Shown in pieces: positions 25,852-33,917 of a DNA stretch of 64,000 nucleotides. The DNA is from Secundilactobacillus pentosiphilus. GTDB lineage: Bacteria > Bacillota > Bacilli > Lactobacillales > Lactobacillaceae. The notes beneath the pieces are model-generated. The model did not search any database, was not told the origin of the DNA, and saw only the letters and a list, made by a program, of their open reading frames with translations. Position numbers and translations under genes: made by a program. How positions within the stretch are numbered: the stretch's first letter is position 1; each line of letters opens with the position of its first letter. Location: the NCBI RefSeq assembly GCF_002217985.1, contig NZ_BCMI01000004.1:62001-126000 (forward strand), written 5' to 3'.

Positions 25852-26313
25852 ATGCTTACAGAAGACGATTTTGACGCAGAAGTAATGACTTACAAACGGT
25901 TGCTGTTAGCCGTGGATGATGACGATGATGAGTCGTCACGTAAGGCGTTCAACTATGCTTGCACGTTGGCTCGGACATTCGAAATACCGCTGGGTATTGT
26001 ATCGGTGATGGAAACTGGTGACATGAATATTTTCCAAACGCTATCACCGGATGTGATCAAATCGCGCAGAGATGATATCTATCATGACTTGAATACTTAT
26101 GTCAGCAAGGCTAAGGCGTTTGGCGTAAAAGAAGTTAAACCACTGATTGGTGAGGGTAAACCGGAACGGGTCATTTTGGAAGAAATCATTCCGGATTTCA
26201 AACCCGACCTAGTATTATTGGGTTCGCATAAGCGCCGGGGCAATTTGAGAATTGGCCACGTTGCGGGTGAAATCATGAGAGAAGCTAAGGTGTCGGTGAT
26301 TATTGTAAAGTAA
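25852..26313 (+). CDS. Universal stress protein (UspA family)
   Basis: A 153-residue cytoplasmic UspA-fold protein: 'YKRLLLAVDDDDDESSRKAFNYA' strand 1 and the ATP-binding signature 'LLGSHKRRGNLRIGHVAGEIMREAKVSVIIV' (Gly-x2-Gly-x-Gly-x9-Gly-Ser/Thr; here G-S-H...G-H-V, slightly degenerate). ATP binding is possible. SD aggagg 6 nt before the ATG. Followed immediately by the hairpin repeat array. Confidence 0.9.
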   Translation: MLTEDDFDAEVMTYKRLLLAVDDDDDESSRKAFNYACTLARTFEIPLGIVSVMETGDMNIFQTLSPDVIKSRRDDIYHDLNTYVSKAKAFGVKEVKPLIGEGKPERVILEEIIPDFKPDLVLLGSHKRRGNLRIGHVAGEIMREAKVSVIIVK

Positions 26314-26316
26314 AGA

Positions 26317-26427
26317 GTGCGGAACAACGCGGTTAAAGACCGGAGTATAAGGACGCCCCACCATAAATCCCGGGTTTGGATTTATGGTGGGGCGTCCTTA
26401 TACATAGGTCTTTGCGTTGAGGAGCAC
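26317..26427 (+). repeat. Long hairpin repeat, copy 2
   Basis: Inner stem 26 bp (26345-26370 with 26378-26403), loop CGGGTTT. Outer stem CAACGC/GCGTTG and AAAGACC/GGTCTTT with a GGTT bulge on the 5' side; ends GTGC and GCAC also pair. Confidence 0.9.
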
Positions 26428-26626
26428 GTTTCGGCTAGGTAAAAGCAAAGAGGCGTCAATCCCGGGTTTGGATTTATGGGGCGCCCTTATACATAGGTCT
26501 TTGCGTTGAGGAGCACGTTTCGGCTAGGTAAAAGCAAAGAGGCATCCCGGGTTTGAATTTATGGTGGGACACTCTTATACATAGGTCTTTGCGTTGAGGA
26601 GCACGTTTCAGCTAGGTAAAAGCAAC
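26406..26626 (+). repeat. Tandem 88-bp partial copies of the hairpin repeat
   Basis: TAGGTCTTTGCGTTGAGGAG recurs at 26406, 26494 and 26582, exactly 88 bp apart. Each later unit keeps the loop, the right arm and the right flank, but its left arm is shortened, so the long inner stem is lost. This looks like slippage from the right half of copy 2. Confidence 0.85.
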
Positions 26627-26647
26627 GTGCGAAAATCTCATACGAAC

Positions 26648-26685
26648 AAAACAGCCGCGCTCCCAATAAGGGAACGCGGCTGTTT
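26648..26685 (-). terminator. Terminator of the RRNPP regulator gene
   Basis: 16-nt arms around AAACAGCCGCG/CGCGGCTGTTT, loop AATAA; T-run on the minus strand. Confidence 0.85.
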
Positions 26686-26689
26686 ACAT

Positions 26690-27538
26690 TCATTTAAGTT
26701 CAGTATTTTCAATTTGTTCCAATAGTTTCTGATTGTTATTCATCCGGGCAAAAGCTTTAGCATCGTTGATCATTTCCATGATAGCATCACTACTTTTACC
26801 TTCTGCAATGGCGTTTTGAGCACGGCGGAAGCAGATGCGGGCTGAATAATAAGTGACGTGATTGTTGGCACAGATCTCATAACCGTACTGTAAAAGTGAG
26901 TCACTGGTTTTATAGTCTTTAACCTGGGCAAAGTACTCCGCGGTGTAGAAGACCATATTGAGAGCCCGCCAGATTGCCTTGTTGTCGGTTAATGGTAAGG
27001 TGTGTAAACCGTCAAAGACTTTCTGGAAGAAAAATTCACTCTTTTGATTTTCGTTGTTATGACCGTAGGCAATTCCGCTGCCAGTGTAAGCCAGCTGCGT
27101 AAAAATGGTGCTGTGGGTGTCATCTAGGTCATTAAGAATTAAGTTAAAGTAGTACAAGGTATCAGCAATCGGTTTTTCCAGTAACGCTGACAAATAACCT
27201 TTAACAAAGTAATACTGCATTTGACCGTGAACGGAAAGGTTATCAAAATCAACCTGATCGAGGTCATTGTTGGCACTGTCGTACTCGCTGGTGATCAGTT
27301 TGTATTCAGCACGATCCAAGAGCTGATTAGCTTTTGATTGAGCGGGTGGATTAACCGGAAAGACATCGTCAAGAGTCAAATTTAAACGGGCACAAAGCTG
27401 CGTCAAAATGCGAATCGCAGGTGCCTTGCCAGAATTTTCAAATTTACTTAGCGTCGCTTGCGTACAGATACCATCACAGAGTTCTGCCTGTGACAATCCC
27501 ATCGCCTTACGGGCTTTGATAAAACGTTCAATATTCAT
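26690..27538 (-). CDS. Rgg/RRNPP-type helix-turn-helix regulator
   Basis: A 282-residue protein: N-terminal XRE-type HTH ('ARKAMGLSQAELCDGICTQATLSKFENSGKAP', residues 8-40) and TPR-like alpha-helical repeats to the end. This layout is typical of the Rgg/PlcR/PrgX class, which responds to short imported peptides. No pheromone precursor ORF was recognised beside it. It is divergent from argC but separated by about 400 bp, so a role in arginine control is not implied. Confidence 0.85.
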   Translation of the reverse strand: MNIERFIKARKAMGLSQAELCDGICTQATLSKFENSGKAPAIRILTQLCARLNLTLDDVFPVNPPAQSKANQLLDRAEYKLITSEYDSANNDLDQVDFDNLSVHGQMQYYFVKGYLSALLEKPIADTLYYFNLILNDLDDTHSTIFTQLAYTGSGIAYGHNNENQKSEFFFQKVFDGLHTLPLTDNKAIWRALNMVFYTAEYFAQVKDYKTSDSLLQYGYEICANNHVTYYSARICFRRAQNAIAEGKSSDAIMEMINDAKAFARMNNNQKLLEQIENTELK

Positions 27539-27877
27539 GATCGATCATCCCGTATCTAGTATTTGAATATATTATACCAGATATTTTATATAGCGCTAAT
27601 GCCTGACTGCGACATAATCTAATTGGTTAGTGATACGCCACCATTTAAAGTGTTTAATTAACTGAAATAGCGAAGATAAAATCGAAGCTGGTCATTAATT
27701 AAAATTAAAAGAGATGTTATCAGCAAACGTTACGAATAATTTAATGAAAGAGGGCCAGTGCAAGAGCACTGACCCTTATTTTGGGTTGGAACTATTCAAA
27801 ACTCAATGCATATAAGGCCTTAAAATGCTATTAATATACATAAATAAGCTTATTTTTGATAAATTCAGTAAAAAATA
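27539..27877. other. Divergent region upstream of argC, with a hairpin
   Basis: Holds the promoter of the RRNPP gene and an 11-bp hairpin AGGGCCAGTGC/GCACTGACCCT at 27751-27776 followed by TTATTTT. Since no plus-strand gene precedes it, this is either an orphan terminator or shields argC from antisense/readthrough transcripts. Confidence 0.4.
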
Positions 27878-27906
27878 TTGCATTTTTTGAATGATGAGCC
27901 TATAGT
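27878..27906 (+). promoter_or_regulatory. Promoter of argCJBD
   Basis: -35 TTGCAT (27878-27883), 17-bp spacer, -10 TATAGT (27901-27906), 45 nt before argC. The upstream AT-rich tract could hold ArgR sites, but I could not define an ARG box. Confidence 0.75.
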
Positions 27907-27950
27907 AGAACGCATACGAAACAAGATTAAAAATTTGTGAGGTGAAACCA

Positions 27951-28988
27951 ATGGACGTTGCGATAGTAGGCGTTACCGGCTACAGCGGGACAGTACTTTA
28001 TACGTTACTCGCTAAGCACCCGGCAATCGACCAAATTAATTTATATGGACATCAAGATGAAGGGAAAGATGGTGAGGTCCGCTATCTCGATCAATTGATT
28101 CCAGGTTTTCACGGACAGCACATCAAGATTCAAAAATTTGATCCGCAGCAAATTATGGCAAATAACACAGCAGTCTTTTTTGCAACTTCCGCTGGGGTTT
28201 CTAGTCAATTAGCTGGTGACTTTATTGATGCTGATTTTCCGGTTATCGATTTATCGGGGGATTATCGATTACCAGATCCAGCAGAGTACGAGAAGTGGTA
28301 CCACAAGCCGGCAGCACCAGCTGAGCACTTGCAAAAAGCAACGTACAGCCTAGCTGATTTCTATCAGCCGGGAACGTCTTACATTGCTAACCCGGGCTGC
28401 TACGCGACGGCGACGCTGCTCGGATTAGCACCCATGGTTCAAGACGACTTGATTGATCCCGATACCATCGTGGTTGACGCGAAGTCCGGGACTTCAGGTG
28501 CGGGTAAAAAGTTGACCGGAATCACCCACTTCACGGAAGCCAGTGATAACCTCCAACTTTATGGGCTAAACACCCACAAACATATCCCAGAGATCGTGGC
28601 GCAGCTGAAAAAGTGGAACAATGTAGTCAATGCCATTCAATTCAGTACCACTTTATTACCGCTGACGACGGGTTTAATGGCCAGTATTTATGCCAAAGTT
28701 AAGCCAGGTGTTGACCAAGCGCAATTAATGGCTGCCTTCAATCAGGATTATGCCGATTCTACTTTCGTCAACGTATTGGACGGAACGACACCAGATTTGA
28801 AAGAAGTTGTTGGCACTAACAACTGCGACATTGGCGTTGTGTACAACCCCGTCACTCAAACTGTGATGGTGATCAGTGTCATCGATAATTTGATGAAGGG
28901 TGCAGCCGGTCAGGCCGTCCAAAACTTTAACCACTTGATGGGTCAGGCTGAAACGACTGGGTTACCGACATTACCAGCATTTGTATAA
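27951..28988 (+). CDS. argC: N-acetyl-gamma-glutamyl-phosphate reductase
   Basis: A 345-residue NADPH-dependent enzyme of arginine biosynthesis (step 3). N-terminal Rossmann motif 'VAIVGVTGYSGTVLYTLL' and the catalytic Cys in 'YIANPGCYATATLLGLAP'; His in 'LYGLNTHKHIPE'. ATG 27951 chosen because gaggtg is 6 nt upstream; the in-frame GTG at 27942 would lie inside that SD. First gene of argCJBD. Confidence 0.95.
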   Translation: MDVAIVGVTGYSGTVLYTLLAKHPAIDQINLYGHQDEGKDGEVRYLDQLIPGFHGQHIKIQKFDPQQIMANNTAVFFATSAGVSSQLAGDFIDADFPVIDLSGDYRLPDPAEYEKWYHKPAAPAEHLQKATYSLADFYQPGTSYIANPGCYATATLLGLAPMVQDDLIDPDTIVVDAKSGTSGAGKKLTGITHFTEASDNLQLYGLNTHKHIPEIVAQLKKWNNVVNAIQFSTTLLPLTTGLMASIYAKVKPGVDQAQLMAAFNQDYADSTFVNVLDGTTPDLKEVVGTNNCDIGVVYNPVTQTVMVISVIDNLMKGAAGQAVQNFNHLMGQAETTGLPTLPAFV

Positions 28989-29019
28989 CTGAATTGCTAA
29001 ATGAGAAGGAAGAATTTGT

Positions 29020-30228
29020 ATGATAAAAATGAATGATGTTAAATTAACAAATTTTCAGTGGCCTACGGGCTATTACAATGACGGCATCGAAGTGGGTATT
29101 GGAACGACTGATAAGTTAGATTTTGGCTACTTGGTTTCAGAAGTGCCAGCGAGCGCAGCGGGGACGTATACCACCAATAAATTTCAGGCGGCGCCAACGA
29201 AGCTGACCAAAAACACGATCAATCAAGATCACGTGCTTCAGGCAGTGGTCTTAAACAGTGCCTGTGCCAATTCGTGTACGGGTAAGCAGGGTGAAAAAAA
29301 CGCGCTGACTGAACAGCAGCTGATGAGTCAAAAACTAGGGATTGATACAAACTTAGTCGGTGTTGCTTCTACGGGATTGATTGGCTCGCAGCTGCCAATG
29401 GATAAGGTGACTGACGGGATCAACCAATTAAGTCCCCACCAAGATGACAACGTGACCAAGGCGGTCCTGACGACGGATAAGAAGTCCAAACAGGCTTGTG
29501 TTCAGATCGAAATGGGCGGCAAAAAGGTAACAATCACTGGGTTTGCTAAAGGCTCGGGCATGATTCACCCTAAGATGGCCACCATGTTAGGGTTTATCAC
29601 AACGGATGCTGGAATTGACGGCGAACTGCTGCAGGAAACGCTCAGTCACAACGTTGATACTACCTTTAACCAAATTACCGTTGACGGCGATACTTCAACC
29701 AATGACATGGTCGTGGTGATGGCTAACGGGATGGCCGGTGCACCCAAGCTAACCAGTACCGATGATGCTGACTTTGGCATTTTCCAAGCTGGCTTGCACC
29801 TGGTCCTTCAGGAACTGGCTAAGCAGATCGCAGCTGATGGTGAAGGCGCAACTAAGCTGGTTGAATGCAACGTCAACGGCGCGTTCAACGACCTTGAAGG
29901 CCAAGAAGTTGCCAAGGCAATCGTTGGGTCAAACCTAGTTAAGGCGGCCATCTTCGGGCAGGATCCTAACTGGGGCCGGATCATTTCAACGATTGGGATG
30001 ACTAACGCCCACGTTGATATTGATCACGTTGATATTGAAGTCAACGGCATCAAGATGGTTCAAGATAGTTTAGGGTTATCCTTTGATGAGAAGGCCGCAA
30101 GTGATAGTATGGGGTCAAGTAAAATTGAGATTGACGTCAACTTGCACGTTGGATCGGCTTCAGGTCAAGCCTGGGGCTGTGATCTGACCTATAACTACGT
30201 CAAAATTAATGCCAGCTATCATACTTAA
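29020..30228 (+). CDS. argJ: Bifunctional ornithine acetyltransferase / N-acetylglutamate synthase
   Basis: A 402-residue ArgJ. It transfers the acetyl group from N-acetylornithine to glutamate, making the pathway cyclic. The autoproteolysis nucleophile is Thr188 in 'KGSGMIHPKMATMLGFI', and the oxyanion residues 'ASTGLIG' are present upstream. The C-terminus (KINASYHT) fits the usual 'N..Y.T' end. Whether it also uses acetyl-CoA (bifunctional) cannot be read directly. It lies 31 nt after argC. Confidence 0.95.
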   Translation: MIKMNDVKLTNFQWPTGYYNDGIEVGIGTTDKLDFGYLVSEVPASAAGTYTTNKFQAAPTKLTKNTINQDHVLQAVVLNSACANSCTGKQGEKNALTEQQLMSQKLGIDTNLVGVASTGLIGSQLPMDKVTDGINQLSPHQDDNVTKAVLTTDKKSKQACVQIEMGGKKVTITGFAKGSGMIHPKMATMLGFITTDAGIDGELLQETLSHNVDTTFNQITVDGDTSTNDMVVVMANGMAGAPKLTSTDDADFGIFQAGLHLVLQELAKQIAADGEGATKLVECNVNGAFNDLEGQEVAKAIVGSNLVKAAIFGQDPNWGRIISTIGMTNAHVDIDHVDIEVNGIKMVQDSLGLSFDEKAASDSMGSSKIEIDVNLHVGSASGQAWGCDLTYNYVKINASYHT

Positions 30229-30243
30229 AAAGGAGCGTAAATC

Positions 30244-30987
30244 GTGAATCTTATCATTGTAAAAATCGGCGGCAACGCCATTTCAAAACTGAACAGCGAG
30301 TTCTTCGAACAGTTGCGTCAATGGCATCAAGCCGGTAAAAAAGTGTTATTGATTCACGGTGGCGGTCCGCAGATTTCTCAGCTGTCAGCCAAGATGCATA
30401 TTCCAACGCATAAGAAAAACGGTATTCGAGTGACGGATGAACAAACCTTAGCCCTTACCAAAATGGTGCTGCTGGGAAATACCCAGCCGGCGTTATTAAT
30501 GCGGTTGGCACATGAGGGTTTGGTTGCAATTGGGCTGAACGCGTCTGATCAGCAGATGCTGATTGGCACGTACGTGGATCGTGCAACGTACGGTGCCGTT
30601 GGTTGTATTACCGGTGTGAATGAACTGGCCTTATCGAAGCTCTTAAACGGTCAGATCGGTGTTTTGGCACCACTGGCACTGACACCGGATGGCGACTGGC
30701 TGAACGTTAATGCCGATACTGCGGCAGCGGACGTTGCGCGGGTGCTGAAAGCCAGCCAGCTATATTTGCTGACGGACGTTCCTGGCGTTCTAAAGGATGG
30801 CAAAGTGATCTCTGCGATGATCCCGCAGGATTTGCCGCACTTAATAGAAGAAAAGGTCATTACGGATGGGATGCAGCCAAAGCTGTCGGCGGCAGTGAGA
30901 GCGGTCCACGCTGGTGTTCAAGCGGTACGCATCACTGACCAGTTGACCCATCCAGGAACAACTTTAAAAATGGAGGCAAACGATTGA
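30244..30987 (+). CDS. argB: Acetylglutamate kinase
   Basis: A 247-residue amino-acid-kinase-fold enzyme that phosphorylates N-acetylglutamate. Motifs: 'IVKIGGNAI' at the N-terminus, 'VLLIHGGGPQIS', 'NVNADTAAADVARVLKA' and the C-terminal 'DGMQPKLSAAVRAVHAGVQ'. The short N-terminus lacks the helix of arginine-inhibited hexameric enzymes, so direct feedback inhibition is less likely. GTG start with aaaggagcg 6 nt upstream; 15 nt after argJ. Confidence 0.95.
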   Translation: MNLIIVKIGGNAISKLNSEFFEQLRQWHQAGKKVLLIHGGGPQISQLSAKMHIPTHKKNGIRVTDEQTLALTKMVLLGNTQPALLMRLAHEGLVAIGLNASDQQMLIGTYVDRATYGAVGCITGVNELALSKLLNGQIGVLAPLALTPDGDWLNVNADTAAADVARVLKASQLYLLTDVPGVLKDGKVISAMIPQDLPHLIEEKVITDGMQPKLSAAVRAVHAGVQAVRITDQLTHPGTTLKMEAND

Positions 30988-30988
30988 A

Positions 30989-32131
30989 ATGAGTATGACA
31001 CACGTATTTCCAACTTATGACCGGTTTGATTTTGAACCGATTTCTGGCAATGGTGTCGTTGTGACAGACGATCAAGGTCAGGACTACTTAGACTTTACCT
31101 CGGGTATCGGGGTTTGCAATTTTGGCTACCAAAACGCTAAGATTCAAAATGCCGTGAGTGTTCAGATGACCAAAATATGGCACATTTCCAACTTGTATCA
31201 AAACCACCTGCAGGAAGCAGTTGCTGAACTGTTAGTTGGCGACGAGGATAAATTAGTTTTCTTTGCCAATTCCGGAACTGAGGCTAACGAAGCGGCTCTG
31301 AAGCTGGCACGTAAAGCCACAGGCAAATCAAAGGTCTTGTCGTTTAACCACTCATTTCACGGCCGGACGTACGGTTCGATGTCTTTGACTGGCAATGACC
31401 ATATTAAAGAAGGGTTTGCACCGTTAGTTCCAGACATTAGTTTTGCGGACTACAACGACGAAGCAGCTTTAGATGCCATTACGGATGACCTTGCGGCTGT
31501 TATCCTTGAAGTGATTCAGGGTGAAGGCGGCGTGATCGTGGGTGACCAAGACTGGCTGCACGCGGTTCAGGATAAGTGTCAGGCGACGCATACGCTGCTC
31601 ATCGTGGATGAAGTTCAAACGGGGATCGGCCGGACGGGCTATAAATTTGCTTATCAGGGTGTCGGCTTGGATCCTGACATCGTAACGTCGGCCAAGGCTT
31701 TAGCGAATGGACTTCCGGTTGGTGCTATGATTGGGAAAGCCAACTTAGGACCGGCTTTTGGCCCAGGTTCTCACGGGTCGACCTTTGCTGGTAATCCATT
31801 AACGATGGCAGCTGCCCAAGCTGTCTTGACACAATTGACGCCAGCGTTTCTAGACGATGTTCAGGAGAAGGCTGCAGCGGTCTGGGAGCAGTTAGATCAC
31901 TTTGAAGATTTAAAAGTGGTTAAGTCAGTTAGTGGTCGCGGCCTAATGATCGGGATTCACTTAACGGATGATCTGCCCGTCAACAACGTGATCAAGACGC
32001 TGCACCAGAAGGGATTGTTGACTCTTCCCGCGGTTGGTAATACGTTGCGGCTGTTACCACCACTAGTAATGAGTAAATCGGATTTATTAAGTGGTATTCA
32101 GACCATTTATCAGACGTTAGATGAAAATTAG
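30989..32131 (+). CDS. argD: Acetylornithine aminotransferase
   Basis: A 380-residue class III PLP aminotransferase. 'DFTSGIGVCNFGY' at the N-terminus, PLP-binding 'NSGTEANEAALKLARK', 'LIVDEVQTGIGRTG' and the Schiff-base Lys in 'TSAKALANGLPVGAMIG'. It makes N-acetylornithine. ATG 30989 begins one base after the argB stop; ATG 30995 is an alternative. The operon ends here: argF, argG and argH are not in the window, so ornithine-to-arginine steps must be encoded elsewhere. Confidence 0.95.
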   Translation: MSMTHVFPTYDRFDFEPISGNGVVVTDDQGQDYLDFTSGIGVCNFGYQNAKIQNAVSVQMTKIWHISNLYQNHLQEAVAELLVGDEDKLVFFANSGTEANEAALKLARKATGKSKVLSFNHSFHGRTYGSMSLTGNDHIKEGFAPLVPDISFADYNDEAALDAITDDLAAVILEVIQGEGGVIVGDQDWLHAVQDKCQATHTLLIVDEVQTGIGRTGYKFAYQGVGLDPDIVTSAKALANGLPVGAMIGKANLGPAFGPGSHGSTFAGNPLTMAAAQAVLTQLTPAFLDDVQEKAAAVWEQLDHFEDLKVVKSVSGRGLMIGIHLTDDLPVNNVIKTLHQKGLLTLPAVGNTLRLLPPLVMSKSDLLSGIQTIYQTLDEN

Positions 32132-32147
32132 AGCAAAAAAATGCGAG

Positions 32148-32364
32148 GGTGCGACACAACTCGGTAGATTCCAGAATATAATGCCAAAATGCACCATCCC
32201 AATGGTTTTTATTGGGATGGTGCATTTTGGCATTATATGGCCGGAATCTGAGTTGTGGAGCAGGCTAAGGCTATATTCCAGTATTGAACCAGCATACATT
32301 TTAAGCTGTGCTTTAGTTAAGAAATTAACTGGAATTCTTATCGATATAGACTTAAGTCACAGCC
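32148..32364 (+). repeat. Long hairpin repeat, copy 3, within a 217-bp MITE-like unit
   Basis: Inner stem 28 bp perfect (32176-32203 with 32211-32238), loop GGTTTTT. Outer stem CACAACTC/GAGTTGTG and AGATTCC/GGAATCT with a GGT bulge. Homology with the copy at 56.9 kb continues to the right end AAGTCACAGCC; the left end GGTGCGAC and this right end form imperfect terminal inverted repeats (compare GGCTGTGAC at the other copy). Confidence 0.88.
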
Positions 32365-32385
32365 CCGTATTTTTTTTACTAGAAT

Positions 32386-32820
32386 TTAGTTAAAGGTCAG
32401 CTTGTCGGTACCGTGACCAAAAACTTCTGCTTCTTTAAAGGTGACAGCGTAAACGTTCATGTTGTCGCGAGCCTGTTGATCAAACATTTTGAAGCTGGCG
32501 TATTTCTTATCCATTGCCTCAAAGAGTTCACTGCGACGGTCGTTGACCATCTTCGTATCAGCACCAGTGACACGGACGGTGCTGGCATCTTGTGGTGACA
32601 TTGGGGTAGTTGTAAAAGAAATCTTGCCGTTGGCAGCTAGTTCCTTAACTTTGTCCGTATTCTTAGATGTTGCAAAGTACACGGTGTTTTCTGATTCATT
32701 TGGAAAATAAAGAAAGTTCACGGTCCGCACGTTTGGGGTGTGACCAGCTAGTGATTCGGTTGCTACAGCCAGGTTAGTCGCGTTCTCCAGAACGTTAGTA
32801 TAGGTTTCTTTTGTGGTCAT
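32386..32820 (-). CDS. Pyridoxamine-5'-phosphate-oxidase-fold flavoprotein
   Basis: A 144-residue split-barrel protein of the PPOX class ('TVNFLYFPNESENTVYFATSKNTDKVKELAANGKISFTTT'), which usually binds FMN or F420-like cofactors. It lacks the pyridoxal-specific C-terminal signature, so a general stress/flavin reductase role is more likely than vitamin B6 synthesis. SD aggagg before the ATG. Convergent with argD across the hairpin repeat. Confidence 0.8.
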   Translation of the reverse strand: MTTKETYTNVLENATNLAVATESLAGHTPNVRTVNFLYFPNESENTVYFATSKNTDKVKELAANGKISFTTTPMSPQDASTVRVTGADTKMVNDRRSELFEAMDKKYASFKMFDQQARDNMNVYAVTFKEAEVFGHGTDKLTFN

Positions 32821-32886
32821 GATAATTCCTCCTAGAAGTTTGCTGTTTCTATTATAGCGCTTTCGTTAAAATCAATCAGTTTTAAA

Positions 32887-32948
32887 TTGACAAGCTTGCG
32901 GGATTCCTGTACACTATCTTTGAAATCATATTATATGTCATATAATAT
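32887..32948 (+). promoter_or_regulatory. padR promoter and 21-bp palindromic operator
   Basis: -35 TTGACA (32887-32892), 17 bp, -10 TACACT (32910-32915). Just downstream lies a perfect palindrome: arm ATATTATATG (32928-32937), centre T, arm CATATAATAT (32939-32948). It contains the ATG...CAT core typical of PadR operators and would cover the transcription start, so autorepression is likely. Confidence 0.8.
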
Positions 32949-32965
32949 TGTGGGAGGTAAACGAT

Positions 32966-33286
32966 GTGGCCATTCAAGTGAGTTCCGAACTATTAGATGG
33001 CAGCGTGCTGGCGATCTTAGCACAGCAGGATTATTACGGTTATGCACTAACGCAGCGGGTTCAGCAAGCCATCAAAGTTTCCGAGTCGACGATGTATCCG
33101 GTTTTGCGTCGGCTGAAGAAAAACGGCTGGTTAACAACTTATGATGAACCATATCAGGGGCGTAATCGTCGTTACTATCAGATTACAGCAGACGGCAAAG
33201 AACGGTTGGCAACCATTCAAGGCGAGTGGAAAAACTTCAAGTTAGGCATTGATTCAATGTTAGGGGATGAAATCAATCATGGATAA
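32966..33286 (+). CDS. PadR-family transcriptional regulator
   Basis: A 106-residue PadR winged-helix protein ('LLDGSVLAILAQQDYYGYALTQRVQQAI', 'STMYPVLRRLKKNGWLTTYDEPYQGRNRRYYQIT'), short subfamily 2. GTG 32966 is 8 nt after gggagg. The gene overlaps the DUF1700 gene, as in many Firmicutes where PadR controls a DUF1700-DUF4097 operon in response to envelope-active compounds. Confidence 0.9.
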   Translation: MAIQVSSELLDGSVLAILAQQDYYGYALTQRVQQAIKVSESTMYPVLRRLKKNGWLTTYDEPYQGRNRRYYQITADGKERLATIQGEWKNFKLGIDSMLGDEINHG

Positions 33287-33917
33287 ATACATCGAGGAGT
33301 TTAAAGGTTATCTGAATCAGTTGAGTGATGCTGAGCTGGAGGAAGTTGTGAGCTTCTATTCTGAATACTTAGCGGACGGTGGCTTTGAGAGTTATGAGGC
33401 TAGCGTTGAAGAATTAGGTTCACCGCGTCAGCTGGCGCGTAAAGTATTAGCTGATTATTCAATTCGGCTATTGGATGCACCGGAAAAGGAAGGGCAGACC
33501 ATGCGTAGCCGGGCAGCGCAATCGAAAACGCAGGTCAAAACGATTTGGCTGATTGTCTTAGCCATCCTATCCACACCACTGACGATCCCGTTAGCAATTG
33601 GCGTTTTGGCAACCTTGTTTGGCTTATTAGTGGGGGCCGCAGCGATTGTTTTTGCTCTCGTAGTCACGATTCTCTCCCTTGCGGTTGCTGGTATCTTTGT
33701 GTTTGGTGTTGGTGTTGGCATTATGGCGCAGTCGATGTCGACTGGCTTGGTATACGTTGGCGCTGGGTTGTGCGTGATCGGACTTTTCGTTGCCCTTATT
33801 CCAGCGTTTAAGTGGCTGATTAGTGGTGCCATTCACGTGACGTTATCGGCCAGTCGCTGGTTATACGGTAAACTAAAGTCTAAGAATCAAGCGGAAAAGG
33901 AGCGTGACCACAAATGA
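33279..33917 (+). CDS. DUF1700 (HAAS-domain) membrane protein
   Basis: A 212-residue protein. N-terminal helical HAAS signalling domain ('MDKYIEEFKGYLNQLSDAELEEVVSFYSEYLADGGFES', 'LGSPRQLARKV'), then about four membrane helices rich in Gly/Ala/Val and a basic C-terminal tail. HAAS proteins are usual partners of PadR regulators in envelope-stress sensing. ATG 33279 overlaps the padR stop by 8 nt; ATG 33267 is an alternative. Overlaps the next gene by 4 nt. Confidence 0.85.
   Translation: MDKYIEEFKGYLNQLSDAELEEVVSFYSEYLADGGFESYEASVEELGSPRQLARKVLADYSIRLLDAPEKEGQTMRSRAAQSKTQVKTIWLIVLAILSTPLTIPLAIGVLATLFGLLVGAAAIVFALVVTILSLAVAGIFVFGVGVGIMAQSMSTGLVYVGAGLCVIGLFVALIPAFKWLISGAIHVTLSASRWLYGKLKSKNQAEKERDHK

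Noticed and set aside
27784-27900. ArgR box upstream of argC
   Set aside because: AT-rich partial matches only; no convincing paired 18-bp ARG boxes.
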